NCBI RefSeq assembly: GCF_001439685.1
Contig: NZ_JYLH01000010.1
Coordinates: forward strand, 1-64,000
Source: Pseudomonas libanensis
GTDB taxonomy: Bacteria > Pseudomonadota > Gammaproteobacteria > Pseudomonadales > Pseudomonadaceae
Direction: 5' to 3'
DNA: 64,000 nt
The notes below the pieces were generated by a model, which saw nothing but the letters and a program-made list of their open reading frames with translations, was not told the DNA's origin and ran no database searches. Below are positions 27,363 to 36,085 of the stretch, in pieces (position 1 is the stretch's first letter; the number at the start of each line of letters is the position of its first letter). A program made the translations under genes and the position numbers.

Positions 27363-28238
27363 TCAGATCAGTTCCTCCACCAGTTGCAGGCAATGACTCA
27401 GCCCCGGCGACTGATCATTCACTCGCCGGCTGAGGATGATCGGCGAACTCGCCGTCGCCTCCACCACCGGCGTATAGCCAATATCCGCCCGATGCAGCAC
27501 TTGCACCGACGCCGGCACCAGCGTCACCCCCATGCCTGCGCCCACCAGGCCGATAGCGGTCTGCAATTCGTTGGTCCACTGCGCCACCTTCACGCTCAAG
27601 CCATGGGCGTCGAACAGTGCGATCACATGGTCGGCATAACTGGGGCGCGGGTTGCCGGGGTAGAGCACAAAGGGTTCGGCGGCCAACTGGGCGAGGGTGG
27701 CCGGGGCGCCCAGCAACGGGTGACCGCTGGGCAGCACTGCCACCAGGCGGTCTTCCACCAATACGCGCTGGACGATGGCCGGGTCGTCAATGCGAATCCG
27801 CCCGAAGCCCACGTCAATGCGTCCCGCCTTGAGCGCTTCGACCTGCTGCAACGTAGTCATCTCCGACAAACCCAACTCCAGCTCCAAGGCCTCGTGAGTG
27901 CGCAGGCGCCGAATCAATTCCGGCAACACGCCGTACAAGGTCGAGGGCGCAAAGCCGATGCCCAGCCAGGTTTTCTCGCCTTGGCCGATGCGTCGAGTGT
28001 TGTCGCAAACCTTGCCCAGTTGTTCGAGCAACACATTGGCATGCTCATAGAAAAACCGTCCGGCCTCGGTCAGCCGCAAGGGGCGGCTGCGTTCCAGCAG
28101 CACCACCCCGAGTTCGTCCTCCAGTTGCTGGATCTGCCGGCTCAACGGCGGTTGGGCGATATGCAAGCGTTCGGCAGCGCGGGTGAAGTTGAGGGTCTCG
28201 CCCAGCACCTGGAAATAGCGCAAGTGACGCAGTTCCAT
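27363..28238 (-). CDS. catR: LysR-family activator of catechol degradation
   Basis: CatR senses cis,cis-muconate and activates catBCA. The 291-residue protein begins MELRHLRYFQVLGETLNFTRAAERLH, the typical CatR/BenM N-terminus, followed by QPPLSRQIQQLE. The start at 28238 has AGGAG six bases upstream; an in-frame start at 28253 lacks one. It is divergent from catB, with its operators in the shared 114-base gap. Confidence 0.94.
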   Translation of the reverse strand: MELRHLRYFQVLGETLNFTRAAERLHIAQPPLSRQIQQLEDELGVVLLERSRPLRLTEAGRFFYEHANVLLEQLGKVCDNTRRIGQGEKTWLGIGFAPSTLYGVLPELIRRLRTHEALELELGLSEMTTLQQVEALKAGRIDVGFGRIRIDDPAIVQRVLVEDRLVAVLPSGHPLLGAPATLAQLAAEPFVLYPGNPRPSYADHVIALFDAHGLSVKVAQWTNELQTAIGLVGAGMGVTLVPASVQVLHRADIGYTPVVEATASSPIILSRRVNDQSPGLSHCLQLVEELI

Positions 28239-28251
28239 ATCGTCTCCTCTC

Positions 28252-28290
28252 ATACCTTAAGGGTATTGCACGAGACCAATTCTATATTGG
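28252..28290 (+). promoter_or_regulatory. CatR repression and activation sites of catB promoter
   Basis: Two perfect 5-5-5 palindromes sit 24 bases apart: ATACC-TTAAG-GGTAT (28252-28266, containing the LysR T-N11-A box) and CCAAT-TCTAT-ATTGG (28276-28290). This matches the recognition/activation-site pair known for CatR promoters. A TTGGAA -35 (28287-28292) with CAGAAT 18 bases on would overlap the second site. Confidence 0.65.
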
Positions 28291-28352
28291 AAGCCCGAAA
28301 AAATGCGGAACAGAATCGACGCAAATCTATAAATAACCCAACGGGTATTGCC

Positions 28353-29480
28353 ATGCCGATTTGCGCCATCGAGTCGATCGAAACTGTCATCGTCGACCTG
28401 CCCACCATTCGCCCGCACAAGCTGGCGATGCACACGATGCAAAACCAGACCCTCGTTATCATCCGTCTGCGTTGCACCGACGGCATCGAAGGCATCGGTG
28501 AAGCCACCACCATCGGTGGCCTGAGCTACGGCAACGAGAGCCCCGACAGCATCAAGGTCAATATCGACCGTCACTTCGCGCCGCTGCTGATCGGCCAGGA
28601 CGCGAGTAACGTCAACGCGGCGATGTTGCGCCTGGAGCGCAGTATTCGCGGCAACACCTTTGCCAAGTCCGGTATCGAAAGCGCCTTGCTCGACGCCCTC
28701 GGCAAACGCCTCGGGCTGCCGGTCAGCGAGCTGCTTGGCGGGCGTGTGCGGGACGCGTTGCCGGTGGCCTGGACCCTAGCCAGCGGTAATACCGAACAGG
28801 ACATCAACGAGGCCGAGAAAATGCTCGACCTGCGCCGCCATCGCTTTTTCAAACTGAAGATCGGCGCCGGTGAGGTCAGCCGCGACCTGGCCCATGTGAT
28901 CGCAATCAAGAAAGCCCTGGGCGAGCGCGCCAGTGTGCGCGTCGACGTCAACCAGGCCTGGGATGAAGCGGTGGCCCTGCGGGCGTGCAAGGTGCTCGGC
29001 GACCACGGTATCGACCTGATCGAACAACCGATCTCACGCAATAACCGTGGCGGCATGGCCCGGCTCAACCTGTCGAGCCCGGTACCGATCATGGCCGATG
29101 AGTCCATCGAATGTGTCGAAGACGCCTTCAACCTGGCCCGTGAAGGCGCGGCCACGGTGTTCGCCCTCAAGATCGCCAAGAACGGCGGCCCTCGCGCTGT
29201 ATTGCGCACGGCGGCGATTGCCGAAGCGGCTGGCATCGGCCTGTACGGCGGCACCATGCTTGAAGGTGGCATTGGCACCCTGGCCTCGGCCCATGCCTTT
29301 CTCACGCTGAACACCCTGGCGTGGGGCACTGAACTGTTCGGCCCGCTGTTGCTCACCGAAGACATCCTCACCGAGCCACCGGTGTACCGCGATTTCCAGC
29401 TGCATGTGTCCACTGCGCCGGGCCTGGGCCTGACGCTTGATGAAGAGCGCCTGGCGTTCTTTCGCCGTGACAAACACTAA
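28353..29480 (+). CDS. catB: Muconate cycloisomerase I
   Basis: CatB converts cis,cis-muconate to (+)-muconolactone using Mn2+. The 375-residue enolase-superfamily protein contains VDLPTIRPHKLAMHTMQ, IGEATTIGGL, the catalytic FKLKIGAG (K-x-K), VDVNQAWD, EQPIS, MADESIE and GLYGGTMLEG, all typical of Pseudomonas CatB. The open frame extends back to 27294 across catR and is ignored. It is the first gene of catBCA. Confidence 0.97.
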   Translation: MPICAIESIETVIVDLPTIRPHKLAMHTMQNQTLVIIRLRCTDGIEGIGEATTIGGLSYGNESPDSIKVNIDRHFAPLLIGQDASNVNAAMLRLERSIRGNTFAKSGIESALLDALGKRLGLPVSELLGGRVRDALPVAWTLASGNTEQDINEAEKMLDLRRHRFFKLKIGAGEVSRDLAHVIAIKKALGERASVRVDVNQAWDEAVALRACKVLGDHGIDLIEQPISRNNRGGMARLNLSSPVPIMADESIECVEDAFNLAREGAATVFALKIAKNGGPRAVLRTAAIAEAAGIGLYGGTMLEGGIGTLASAHAFLTLNTLAWGTELFGPLLLTEDILTEPPVYRDFQLHVSTAPGLGLTLDEERLAFFRRDKH

Positions 29481-29492
29481 GAGGCCCTTGCC

Positions 29493-29783
29493 ATGTTGTT
29501 CCACGTAAAAATGACCGTGAACCTGCCCCTCGACATGCACCCCGAGCGCGCTGCCAGCCTCAAGGCCGAGGAGAAAGCCTTGGCGCAGCGCCTGCAGCAG
29601 GAGGGCAAATGGCGCCACCTGTGGCGCATCGCCGGGCACTACGCCAACTACAGCGTGTTCGATGTCGACAGCGTGCAGGACCTGCACGACCTGCTGATGC
29701 AACTGCCGCTGTTTCCCTACATGGCCATCGAAGTGAATGCGCTGTGCCGGCATCCGTCGTCGATCCATGCAGACGACCGCTAA
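29493..29783 (+). CDS. catC: Muconolactone delta-isomerase
   Basis: CatC isomerises muconolactone to beta-ketoadipate enol-lactone. The 96-residue product begins MLFHVKMTVNLPLDM and has the family's KWRHLWRIAGHYANYSVFDV and LPLFPYM, matching the usual 96-residue decameric enzyme. It lies 12 bases after catB. Confidence 0.97.
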   Translation: MLFHVKMTVNLPLDMHPERAASLKAEEKALAQRLQQEGKWRHLWRIAGHYANYSVFDVDSVQDLHDLLMQLPLFPYMAIEVNALCRHPSSIHADDR

Positions 29784-29826
29784 GCGCTTTTTAAAAAGCT
29801 AATAATGACAAGATGAGGAGTGCTCC

Positions 29827-30756
29827 ATGACCATCCGCCTGTCCCAGACTGCCCACGCCCAACGGTTTCTCGAAGAAGCCAGCGGTAACCTCAATGACGC
29901 TGGCAACCCGCGCGCCAAGGCGTTGATGTACCGGATCCTGCGCGACACCGTGAACATTATCGAAGACCTGGAGGTGACCCCGGAAGAATTCTGGAAGGCG
30001 GTCAACTACCTCAATGAACTGGGCAAGAACCAGGAAGCCGGCCTGCTCGCCGCAGGCCTGGGCCTGGAGCATTACCTCGACCTGCTGATGGACGCCGCCG
30101 ATGAACAGGCCGGCAAGTCCGGCGGCACACCGCGCACCATCGAAGGCCCGTTGTACGTAGCCGGCGCGCCGTTGTCGAAGTACGAAGCGCGGTTGGATGA
30201 TGGTCAGGATGACGCGGTGCCGTTGTTCATGCGCGGGCAAGTGCGCGATACCAATGGCAAGCCACTGGCGGGGGCGATTGTCGATGTGTGGCAGGCCAAT
30301 ACGGGCGGCACCTATTCGTGGTTCGATCCGACTCAATCGGCATTCAACCTGCGCCGGCGTATCGAAACCGACGCCCAGGGCAACTACCGTTTTCGCAGCA
30401 TCGTGCCCTCCGGCTATGGCTGCCCGCCCACCGGGCCGACGCAGCAATTGCTCGACCAACTGGGGCGCCATGGACAACGTCCGGCGCATATCCACTTTTT
30501 CATCTCGGCGCCTGGGCACCGGCACCTGACCACGCAGATCAACCTGTCGGATGATCCGTACCTGCACGATGACTTTGCCTATGCCACCCGGGATGAACTG
30601 ATTGCCGAAATTCGCTTCAGCGACGATCCGCAACTGGCGCGGGAGTTTGGTGTGCAAGGGCGGTTTGCGCAGATTGATTTTGACTTTGAGTTGCAGGTGG
30701 CTGATGCGCCGGTGGAGCAGAAACGCATGCAGCGCGTACGCGCCCTGGAAGACTGA
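29827..30756 (+). CDS. catA: Catechol 1,2-dioxygenase
   Basis: CatA cleaves catechol intradiol to cis,cis-muconate with Fe(III). The 309-residue protein has an N-terminal helical dimerisation region. The catalytic part includes GPLYVAGAP (Tyr ligand), VDVWQANTGG, RSIVPSGYGCP (Tyr ligand) and RPAHIHFF (His ligands). GAGGAG precedes the ATG. It is the last gene of catBCA and a REPIN follows three bases after the stop. It supplies the inducer (muconate) for its own operon. Confidence 0.97.
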   Translation: MTIRLSQTAHAQRFLEEASGNLNDAGNPRAKALMYRILRDTVNIIEDLEVTPEEFWKAVNYLNELGKNQEAGLLAAGLGLEHYLDLLMDAADEQAGKSGGTPRTIEGPLYVAGAPLSKYEARLDDGQDDAVPLFMRGQVRDTNGKPLAGAIVDVWQANTGGTYSWFDPTQSAFNLRRRIETDAQGNYRFRSIVPSGYGCPPTGPTQQLLDQLGRHGQRPAHIHFFISAPGHRHLTTQINLSDDPYLHDDFAYATRDELIAEIRFSDDPQLAREFGVQGRFAQIDFDFELQVADAPVEQKRMQRVRALED

Positions 30757-30758
30757 TC

Positions 30759-30830
30759 TGTGGGAGCTGGCTTGCCTGCGATAGCGATGTTGAATGTTCC
30801 ACCGCTATCGCAGGCAAGCCAGCTCCCACA
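30759..30830. repeat. REPIN (GTGGGAGCTGGCTTGCC type)
   Basis: Inverted REP copies TGTGGGAGCTGGCTTGCC and GGCAAGCCAGCTCCCACA with a short 18-base spacer, between the convergent catA and kynR genes. It could serve as a transcript end for both. Confidence 0.92.
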
Positions 30831-30850
30831 TTGGTTTTGGGGTGTTTGTG

Positions 30851-31324
30851 TTATTTGCGCAGGACCAGATCCAACACTTCATCCCGATCCTTGATCTTCT
30901 GCAGCACAATCTCCGACCTGATATCCATCACCCCCGCCGTGCGGTTCAGGTGGTTCACGATAAAGTCCGAAAAATGCTTGAGATTGCGCGCCTGCACCCG
31001 CAGCACGTAGTTGCTGGCGCCAGTGATCACATAGGCGCTTGCCACTTCCGGCCAGCCTTGCACCTTCTTGATAAAGGTCTCATGCCAGTCTTCCACATCC
31101 TGGCGCAACGATAGATGGACGATGGCTTCCAACTCGATCCCCAACTGCTCGGCATTCAATACCGCACGGTAGCCGCTGATGATGCCCTCGCTTTCCAACA
31201 GGCGCAGACGGCGCAGGCAGGCAGAGGGCGAAAGCGCGACTTTTTCCGCCAGTTCCTGATTGCTGATACGGCCATCCTGTTGCAGGAAATGCAGGAGGCG
31301 CAGGTCGGTGGCGTCGAGAACCAT
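30851..31324 (-). CDS. kynR: Lrp/AsnC-family regulator of kynurenine genes
   Basis: The 157-residue Lrp-type protein has an N-terminal HTH (DATDLRLLHFLQQDGR, then NQELAEKVALSPSACLRRLRLLE) and a C-terminal RAM domain (YVITGASNYVLRVQARNL). The start MVLDATDL at 31324 fits Lrp length; the upstream extension is noncoding. Divergence from kynU matches KynR, the kynurenine-responsive activator of kyn genes. Confidence 0.88.
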   Translation of the reverse strand: MVLDATDLRLLHFLQQDGRISNQELAEKVALSPSACLRRLRLLESEGIISGYRAVLNAEQLGIELEAIVHLSLRQDVEDWHETFIKKVQGWPEVASAYVITGASNYVLRVQARNLKHFSDFIVNHLNRTAGVMDIRSEIVLQKIKDRDEVLDLVLRK

Positions 31325-31354
31325 GCTTGGTAGATATCCACGTATTTTGAGGTT

Positions 31355-31366
31355 AAATTCGAATTT
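31355..31366. promoter_or_regulatory. Candidate KynR operator in kynR/kynU gap
   Basis: AAATTCGAATTT is a perfect 12-base AT-rich palindrome, typical of Lrp-family sites, lying 31 bases from kynR and about 100 from kynU. It shares AATTCG with the repeats in front of kynBA. Confidence 0.45.
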
Positions 31367-31468
31367 CCTACAGCTTAAATAGCCGTTTACCCACCACTTT
31401 GCACGAAAATTCTCTAAAAGTTCGTTCATTATTTGGTCCATCCTCACCTATAAAAACCAGGACGACCC

Positions 31469-32719
31469 ATGACCACTCGAAGCCATTGCCAAGCCCTTGA
31501 CGCCCAGGACCCGTTGGCGCCACTGCGCGCCCAGTTCGCCTTGCCCGAGGGGGTGATCTACCTCGACGGCAACTCCCTCGGCGCCCGCCCGGTGGCGTCG
31601 CTGGAGCGGGCCCGGCAGGTGATTGCCGAGGAGTGGGGCAATGGTTTGATCCGCAGCTGGAACAGCGCCGGCTGGGCGGATTTGTCCCAGCGCCTGGGCA
31701 ATCGTCTGGCGCCATTGATCGGTGCGCGGGACGGCGAAGTGGTGATCACCGATACCACCTCGATCAACCTGTTCAAGGTGCTCAGTGCGGCGTTGAGTGT
31801 GCAGCGCCAACGTGCGCCTGCGCGCAAGGTGATCGTCAGTGAGGCGAGCAACTTTCCCACCGATCTGTATATCGCGCAGGGCTTGGCTGAATTGCTGCAA
31901 CAGGGTTATTCCCTGCGGTTGGTCAACAGCCCCGACGAGCTGCCGCGGGCAATCGATCAGGACGTGGCGGTGGTGATGCTTACCCACGTCAACTACAAGA
32001 CCGGCTACATGTACGACATGCAGGCGCTCACCGCCTTGAGCCACGAGTGCGGCGCGCTGAGCATCTGGGACTTGGCGCATTCGGCGGGCGCGGTGCCTGT
32101 GGACCTGCATCGGGCCGGCGCTGATTATGCGATCGGCTGCACCTACAAATACCTCAACGGCGGCCCGGGCTCCCAGGCGTTTGTGTGGGTCAACCCGGCG
32201 TTGGTGGATGTGGTGCGCCAGCCGTTGTCGGGCTGGTTCGGGCACACCCGCCAGTTCGCCATGGAATCCACCTACGCACCCAGCACCGGCATTGCGCGCT
32301 ACCTGTGCGGCACCCAGCCGATCACCTCGTTGGCCATGGTGGAGTGCGGCCTGGAGATTTTTGCCCAGACCGATATGACCAGCCTACGGACTAAATCCCT
32401 GGCATTGACCGACCTGTTTATTGCGCTGGTCGAAAGCCGCTGCGCCGCCCATGGCCTGACCCTGATCACCCCGCGTGAACACGCCCGGCGTGGCAGCCAC
32501 GTCAGTTTCGAACACCCCGAAGGTTATGCCGTAATCCAGGCCCTGATCGCCCGGGGCGTGATCGGCGATTACCGTGAACCGCGGATCATGCGCTTTGGTT
32601 TCACCCCGCTGTACACCAGCTTTACCGAGGTGTGGGACGCCGTGGAAATCCTCGGTGAAATTCTCGACAACCGCACCTGGGACCAGGCGCAATTCAAAGT
32701 GCGCAACAGCGTCACTTAA
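31469..32719 (+). CDS. kynU: Kynureninase
   Basis: KynU is a PLP enzyme that splits kynurenine into anthranilate and alanine. The 416-residue length and the PLP lysine Lys227 in CTYKYLNGGPG match the well-studied P. fluorescens kynureninase. Other motifs are YLDGNSLG, SNFPTDLYIA, THVNYKTG and WDLAHSAGA. AGGACGACCC precedes the ATG. It links the kyn genes to antABC inside this cluster. Confidence 0.97.
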   Translation: MTTRSHCQALDAQDPLAPLRAQFALPEGVIYLDGNSLGARPVASLERARQVIAEEWGNGLIRSWNSAGWADLSQRLGNRLAPLIGARDGEVVITDTTSINLFKVLSAALSVQRQRAPARKVIVSEASNFPTDLYIAQGLAELLQQGYSLRLVNSPDELPRAIDQDVAVVMLTHVNYKTGYMYDMQALTALSHECGALSIWDLAHSAGAVPVDLHRAGADYAIGCTYKYLNGGPGSQAFVWVNPALVDVVRQPLSGWFGHTRQFAMESTYAPSTGIARYLCGTQPITSLAMVECGLEIFAQTDMTSLRTKSLALTDLFIALVESRCAAHGLTLITPREHARRGSHVSFEHPEGYAVIQALIARGVIGDYREPRIMRFGFTPLYTSFTEVWDAVEILGEILDNRTWDQAQFKVRNSVT

Positions 32720-32736
32720 GAGCAACACGGATCAAA

Positions 32737-32808
32737 TGTGGGAGCTGGCTTGCCTGCGATAGCGTCGGTGCATTCACTACTGTTATCGCAGGCAAGCCAG
32801 CTCCCACA
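32737..32808. repeat. REPIN (GTGGGAGCTGGCTTGCC type)
   Basis: Inverted REP pair TGTGGGAGCTGGCTTGCC / GGCAAGCCAGCTCCCACA with a short spacer, in the 132-base gap between kynU and the permease gene. It may separate or attenuate the two transcripts. Confidence 0.92.
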
Positions 32809-32851
32809 GGTTCAGCGTCAGCCACCATCACAATAATAAAGGGGCACACCA

Positions 32852-34258
32852 GTGACCACGCCAGACAACGGCTTTGCAGAAATTACCCACCGTGAACTAG
32901 GCTTGAGGCGCCAGCTCACTTCCGGCCAGATGAGCATGATCGCCATCGGTGGCGCCATCGGCACCGGGCTGTTCATGGGCAGCGCCTACGCCATCGGTTA
33001 TGCCGGGCCGAGCGTGCTGGTGAGCTACGCCATCGGCGCCTTGATCACCTTGCTGCTGATGGGCTGCCTGGCGGAGATGACGGTGGCCCATTCCACCTCC
33101 GGCTCCTTTGGCGCCTATGCCGAGTTCTACATCAGCCCGCTGGCCGGGTTCCTGGTGCGGTATGCCTACTGGGCGGCGATTGTGCTGGCGGTGGGCGCGG
33201 AGGTCACGGCGGTGGCGATGTACATGAAGTACTGGTTCGCCAACGTGCCGGAGTGGGTGTGGATCGTGTCGTTCTCCAGCGTGCTGATCCTGCTCAATGC
33301 CATCAGCGTGAAGACCTTCGGCAACTTCGAATACTGGTTCTCGACGATCAAGATCAGTGCCATCGTCGGTTTCATCATCCTCGCCGTGTATGTGGTGTTC
33401 GGCTCCGGCAATCCCGACTACGGGGTGCAGAACTACACGGCTCATGACGGGTTTTTTCCCCATGGCTTGAGCGGCATGTGGATCGCGGTGATTGTGTCGA
33501 TCTTCAGCTACCTCAGCGTCGAGATGATCGCCGTGGCTGCCGGTGAAGCTGCCGACCCGGAGCAGGCGGTGAAGAAAGCCTTTCGCGCTACCATCGTGCG
33601 CCTGGTGGTGTTCTATCTGCTGACCCTGGCACTGATGCTCGCCATCGTGCCGTGGAACCAGGCTGGCCAGACCCAGAGCCCATTCGTCACGGTGATGCAG
33701 ACAATCGGCATTCCTGGCGCCACCGGGGTGATGAACTTTGTGATCCTGATCGCGGCGCTGTCGGCCATGAACAGCCAGCTCTACATCACCACGCGCATGA
33801 TGTTCAGCCTGTCCCGCGCAGGCTTTGCGCCCAAGGCCATGGGCGCCTTGAGCAAGAACGGCATCCCGCTCAATGCCCTGTTGCTGTCCAGCTCGGGCAT
33901 CGCCCTGGCGACCTTGCTTAACGTGGTGTACCCGGAAAGCTCGTTCACCCTGATGATGGCGATCTCGATGTTTGGCGCGATCTTCACCTGGTTCATGATC
34001 TTCCTCACGCACCTGTTCTTCCGCCGCTATCGCAAGCGCCATGGCGGGGCGAAGTTGTCATTCCAGTTGCGCCTGTTTCCCTACAGCACATTGCTGGGGC
34101 TGGTGCTGATGGGAGCGGTGATGATCACCACCTATTTCACCGAGGCGTTCAAGATGACGCTGGTGTTTGGCGTGCCGTTCCTGCTGATTCTGTCAGCGGT
34201 GTATTACGGATTTTTCCGTAAGGGCAGGGCCAAGGCGTCGAGCAAAGCCCTGGCGTAA
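32852..34258 (+). CDS. Amino acid permease (APC family), kyn-linked
   Basis: A 468-residue, about twelve-helix APC transporter with IAIGGAIGTGLFMGSAYAIG near the N-terminus and GEAADPEQAVKKAF in mid-protein. It starts at a GTG (32852) with AAAGGGG eight bases upstream. Downstream of kynU, it probably takes up tryptophan, kynurenine or another aromatic amino acid. It is clearly distinct in sequence from the permease at 21546. Its last 55 bases overlap the convergent LysR gene. Confidence 0.85.
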   Translation: MTTPDNGFAEITHRELGLRRQLTSGQMSMIAIGGAIGTGLFMGSAYAIGYAGPSVLVSYAIGALITLLLMGCLAEMTVAHSTSGSFGAYAEFYISPLAGFLVRYAYWAAIVLAVGAEVTAVAMYMKYWFANVPEWVWIVSFSSVLILLNAISVKTFGNFEYWFSTIKISAIVGFIILAVYVVFGSGNPDYGVQNYTAHDGFFPHGLSGMWIAVIVSIFSYLSVEMIAVAAGEAADPEQAVKKAFRATIVRLVVFYLLTLALMLAIVPWNQAGQTQSPFVTVMQTIGIPGATGVMNFVILIAALSAMNSQLYITTRMMFSLSRAGFAPKAMGALSKNGIPLNALLLSSSGIALATLLNVVYPESSFTLMMAISMFGAIFTWFMIFLTHLFFRRYRKRHGGAKLSFQLRLFPYSTLLGLVLMGAVMITTYFTEAFKMTLVFGVPFLLILSAVYYGFFRKGRAKASSKALA

Positions 34259-35094
34259 CCCGGCAGTTGTCCGAAGTCGCGTGCGCATAACAGCAGCTTG
34301 CGGCAGGCCCAGGCTTCTCGCAGAGGCTGGACCTTGAAACGGCGCTCCGACGGCCAGCGTTCCAAGGCGGCCTGGGGCACGATGCCCAGGCCTGCACCGC
34401 CGGCGACCATGCGAATCAAGCCATCAAAACCGTCGGCGCGGATGCGGGTTTGCAAGCGAAAGCCTGCGTGCAATGCCTGTTCCTCCAGATACACCGCCAG
34501 CGCACTGTTGGCCGCCAAGCCTACGTAGTCGTACTGCAAGCTGTCGATGAAACTGGCTGTGGTCAGCGGATGGTCAAGGGGCACGATGAGCACCAACGGG
34601 TCATCGCGAAACGGCAAGGTCTGCAAGCCATGGGTGTCCACCGCATCGGAAATAACCCCCAGGTCGGCCGTGCCCTGGCGCAAGGCTTGGGTGATGCGCA
34701 GGCTGGGCAGTTCTTGCAGGTCGATATCGAGGTTGGGGTGCTCGCGCAAAAAGTGTGCGAGCAGTTCAGGCAGGTACTCGCTGAGGGCCGTGGTATTGCA
34801 TAGCAGTCGTACCTGGCCCTTGACGCCATTGGCGTACTCGGCCAGGTCTTGTTGCAGGTGGTCGGCCTGCTGCAACAGCAGGCGGGCATGTCGGGCCAGG
34901 GCTTTGCCAGCGGTTGTTGGGGTCACGCCACGGCGGCCACGCTCGAGAAACGTAATGCCCAGCGATGCCTCCATGGCCCGGATGCGTGCGCTGGCGGCAG
35001 CCAGGGACAGGTGGCTGCGAGCTGCGCCGGCGGTGATGTTGCCGCTGTCGAGGATATGCAGATAGAGGCGCAGGTCGATAAGGTCAAAGTGCAT
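34204..35094 (-). CDS. LysR-family regulator
   Basis: The 296-residue LysR protein starts MHFDLIDLRLYLHILDSGNITAGAARSHL, with AAASARIRAMEASLG completing the HTH and an effector domain after about residue 90. The start at 35094 is chosen because family members begin here; the frame is open to 35214 through repeat DNA. It is divergent from a TSUP transporter and probably controls it. Its 3' end overlaps the upstream-lying permease by 55 bases tail to tail. Confidence 0.87.
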   Translation of the reverse strand: MHFDLIDLRLYLHILDSGNITAGAARSHLSLAAASARIRAMEASLGITFLERGRRGVTPTTAGKALARHARLLLQQADHLQQDLAEYANGVKGQVRLLCNTTALSEYLPELLAHFLREHPNLDIDLQELPSLRITQALRQGTADLGVISDAVDTHGLQTLPFRDDPLVLIVPLDHPLTTASFIDSLQYDYVGLAANSALAVYLEEQALHAGFRLQTRIRADGFDGLIRMVAGGAGLGIVPQAALERWPSERRFKVQPLREAWACRKLLLCARDFGQLPGYARALLDALALPLRKNP

Positions 35095-35128
35095 GAAGTT
35101 TCCCCATGACTGGAAGGGCCTCATCGCA

Positions 35129-35213
35129 GGCATCAGCCTCACACATTTTGAACTGTGAATACATTCAAATGTGGGAGCTGGCTTGCCTGCGATAGCGGCA
35201 TCAGCCTCACACA
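35129..35213. repeat. Single REP element flanked by 17-bp direct repeats
   Basis: One REP unit, TGTGGGAGCTGGCTTGCC (from 35170), has no inverted partner. It is flanked by two copies of GGCATCAGCCTCACACA (35129-35145 and 35197-35213), a 68-base period. Confidence 0.75.
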
Positions 35214-35278
35214 AAACAAGAGGCTACCTCAGTATATGGCGAATTTTCAGCCTCTCTCCAGCCCTGCACAATCGGTGC

Positions 35279-36043
35279 ATGAATACCTTTCTAGCGTTCT
35301 ACCAAAACCTCGGTCCCGCCCTGACAGCGCTGGTCATCACCACCTTCCTGCTGGCCGGTACAGTCAAGGGCGTCATCGGTCTTGGCCTGCCTACCGTGGC
35401 CATGGGCATGCTCGGCCTGGCTATGTTGCCGACGCAGGCTGCAGCGTTGCTGATCATTCCTTCGACGGTGACCAACCTCTGGCAACTGTCCTTTGGCGGA
35501 CACTTGGGTGCCTTGCTCAAACGCCTGTGGCCGATGTTGCTGCTGATTTTTCTCGGCACCGGGCTGGGCACTTTGTGGCTGGGCATGGGCAGCGGGCCTT
35601 GGGTAGTGCGTGCCTTGGGCGCGGCATTACTGGTGTATGCGTTGAGCGGGTTATTCCTGCCGACCTTCAAGGTCGCACCCCGAACCGAGCGTTGGCTGGG
35701 GCCCTTGTGCGGAGCGGTCACTGGCATTATCACCTCGGCCACCGGTGTCTTCGTGATCCCTGCGGTGCCGTATCTGCAGGCGCTGGGCTTGAGCCGTGAT
35801 CAGTTGGTGCAGGCGCTGGGGCTCTCGTTCACCGTGTCGACGCTGGCGCTGGCCGCCGGGCTGGCCTGGCATGGAGCGCTGGGTGGCGGTGAAATGGGCG
35901 CCTCATTGTTGGCGCTGGTGCCAGCGTTGCTGGGAATGTGGCTGGGCCAGGTGGTGCGTCGACGCATCAGTGCGTTGTGGTTCAAACGTGGATTTTTCAC
36001 CGGCATGGCGTTGTTGGGAGGCCATTTGTTGCTGGCTGGTTAA
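35279..36043 (+). CDS. TSUP (TauE/SafE) family membrane transporter
   Basis: The 254-residue hydrophobic protein has the TSUP double-repeat topology, with about eight helices; GTVKGVIGLGLPTVAMG is in the first half and GAVTGIITSATGVFVIPAVPYLQ in the second. Family members move sulfite, sulfoacetate or related anions, often outward. Substrate is unknown here. The Shine-Dalgarno is poor, so the start is moderately certain. It is divergent from the LysR gene and followed by another LysR gene. Confidence 0.85.
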   Translation: MNTFLAFYQNLGPALTALVITTFLLAGTVKGVIGLGLPTVAMGMLGLAMLPTQAAALLIIPSTVTNLWQLSFGGHLGALLKRLWPMLLLIFLGTGLGTLWLGMGSGPWVVRALGAALLVYALSGLFLPTFKVAPRTERWLGPLCGAVTGIITSATGVFVIPAVPYLQALGLSRDQLVQALGLSFTVSTLALAAGLAWHGALGGGEMGASLLALVPALLGMWLGQVVRRRISALWFKRGFFTGMALLGGHLLLAG

Positions 36044-36085
36044 TAATGAGCGGGCACGTGTCAGCCGATAAATGAAGGACCGCCC

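Noticed and set aside
27294..28352. Long in-frame N-terminal extension of catB
   Set aside because: It crosses catR, a REPIN and the catR/catB operators. CatB homologues start at about 28353.
27249..32808. Regularly spaced palindromic repeats as a CRISPR array
   Set aside because: They are REPIN pairs kilobases apart separated by genes, with no spacer-repeat periodicity and no cas genes.
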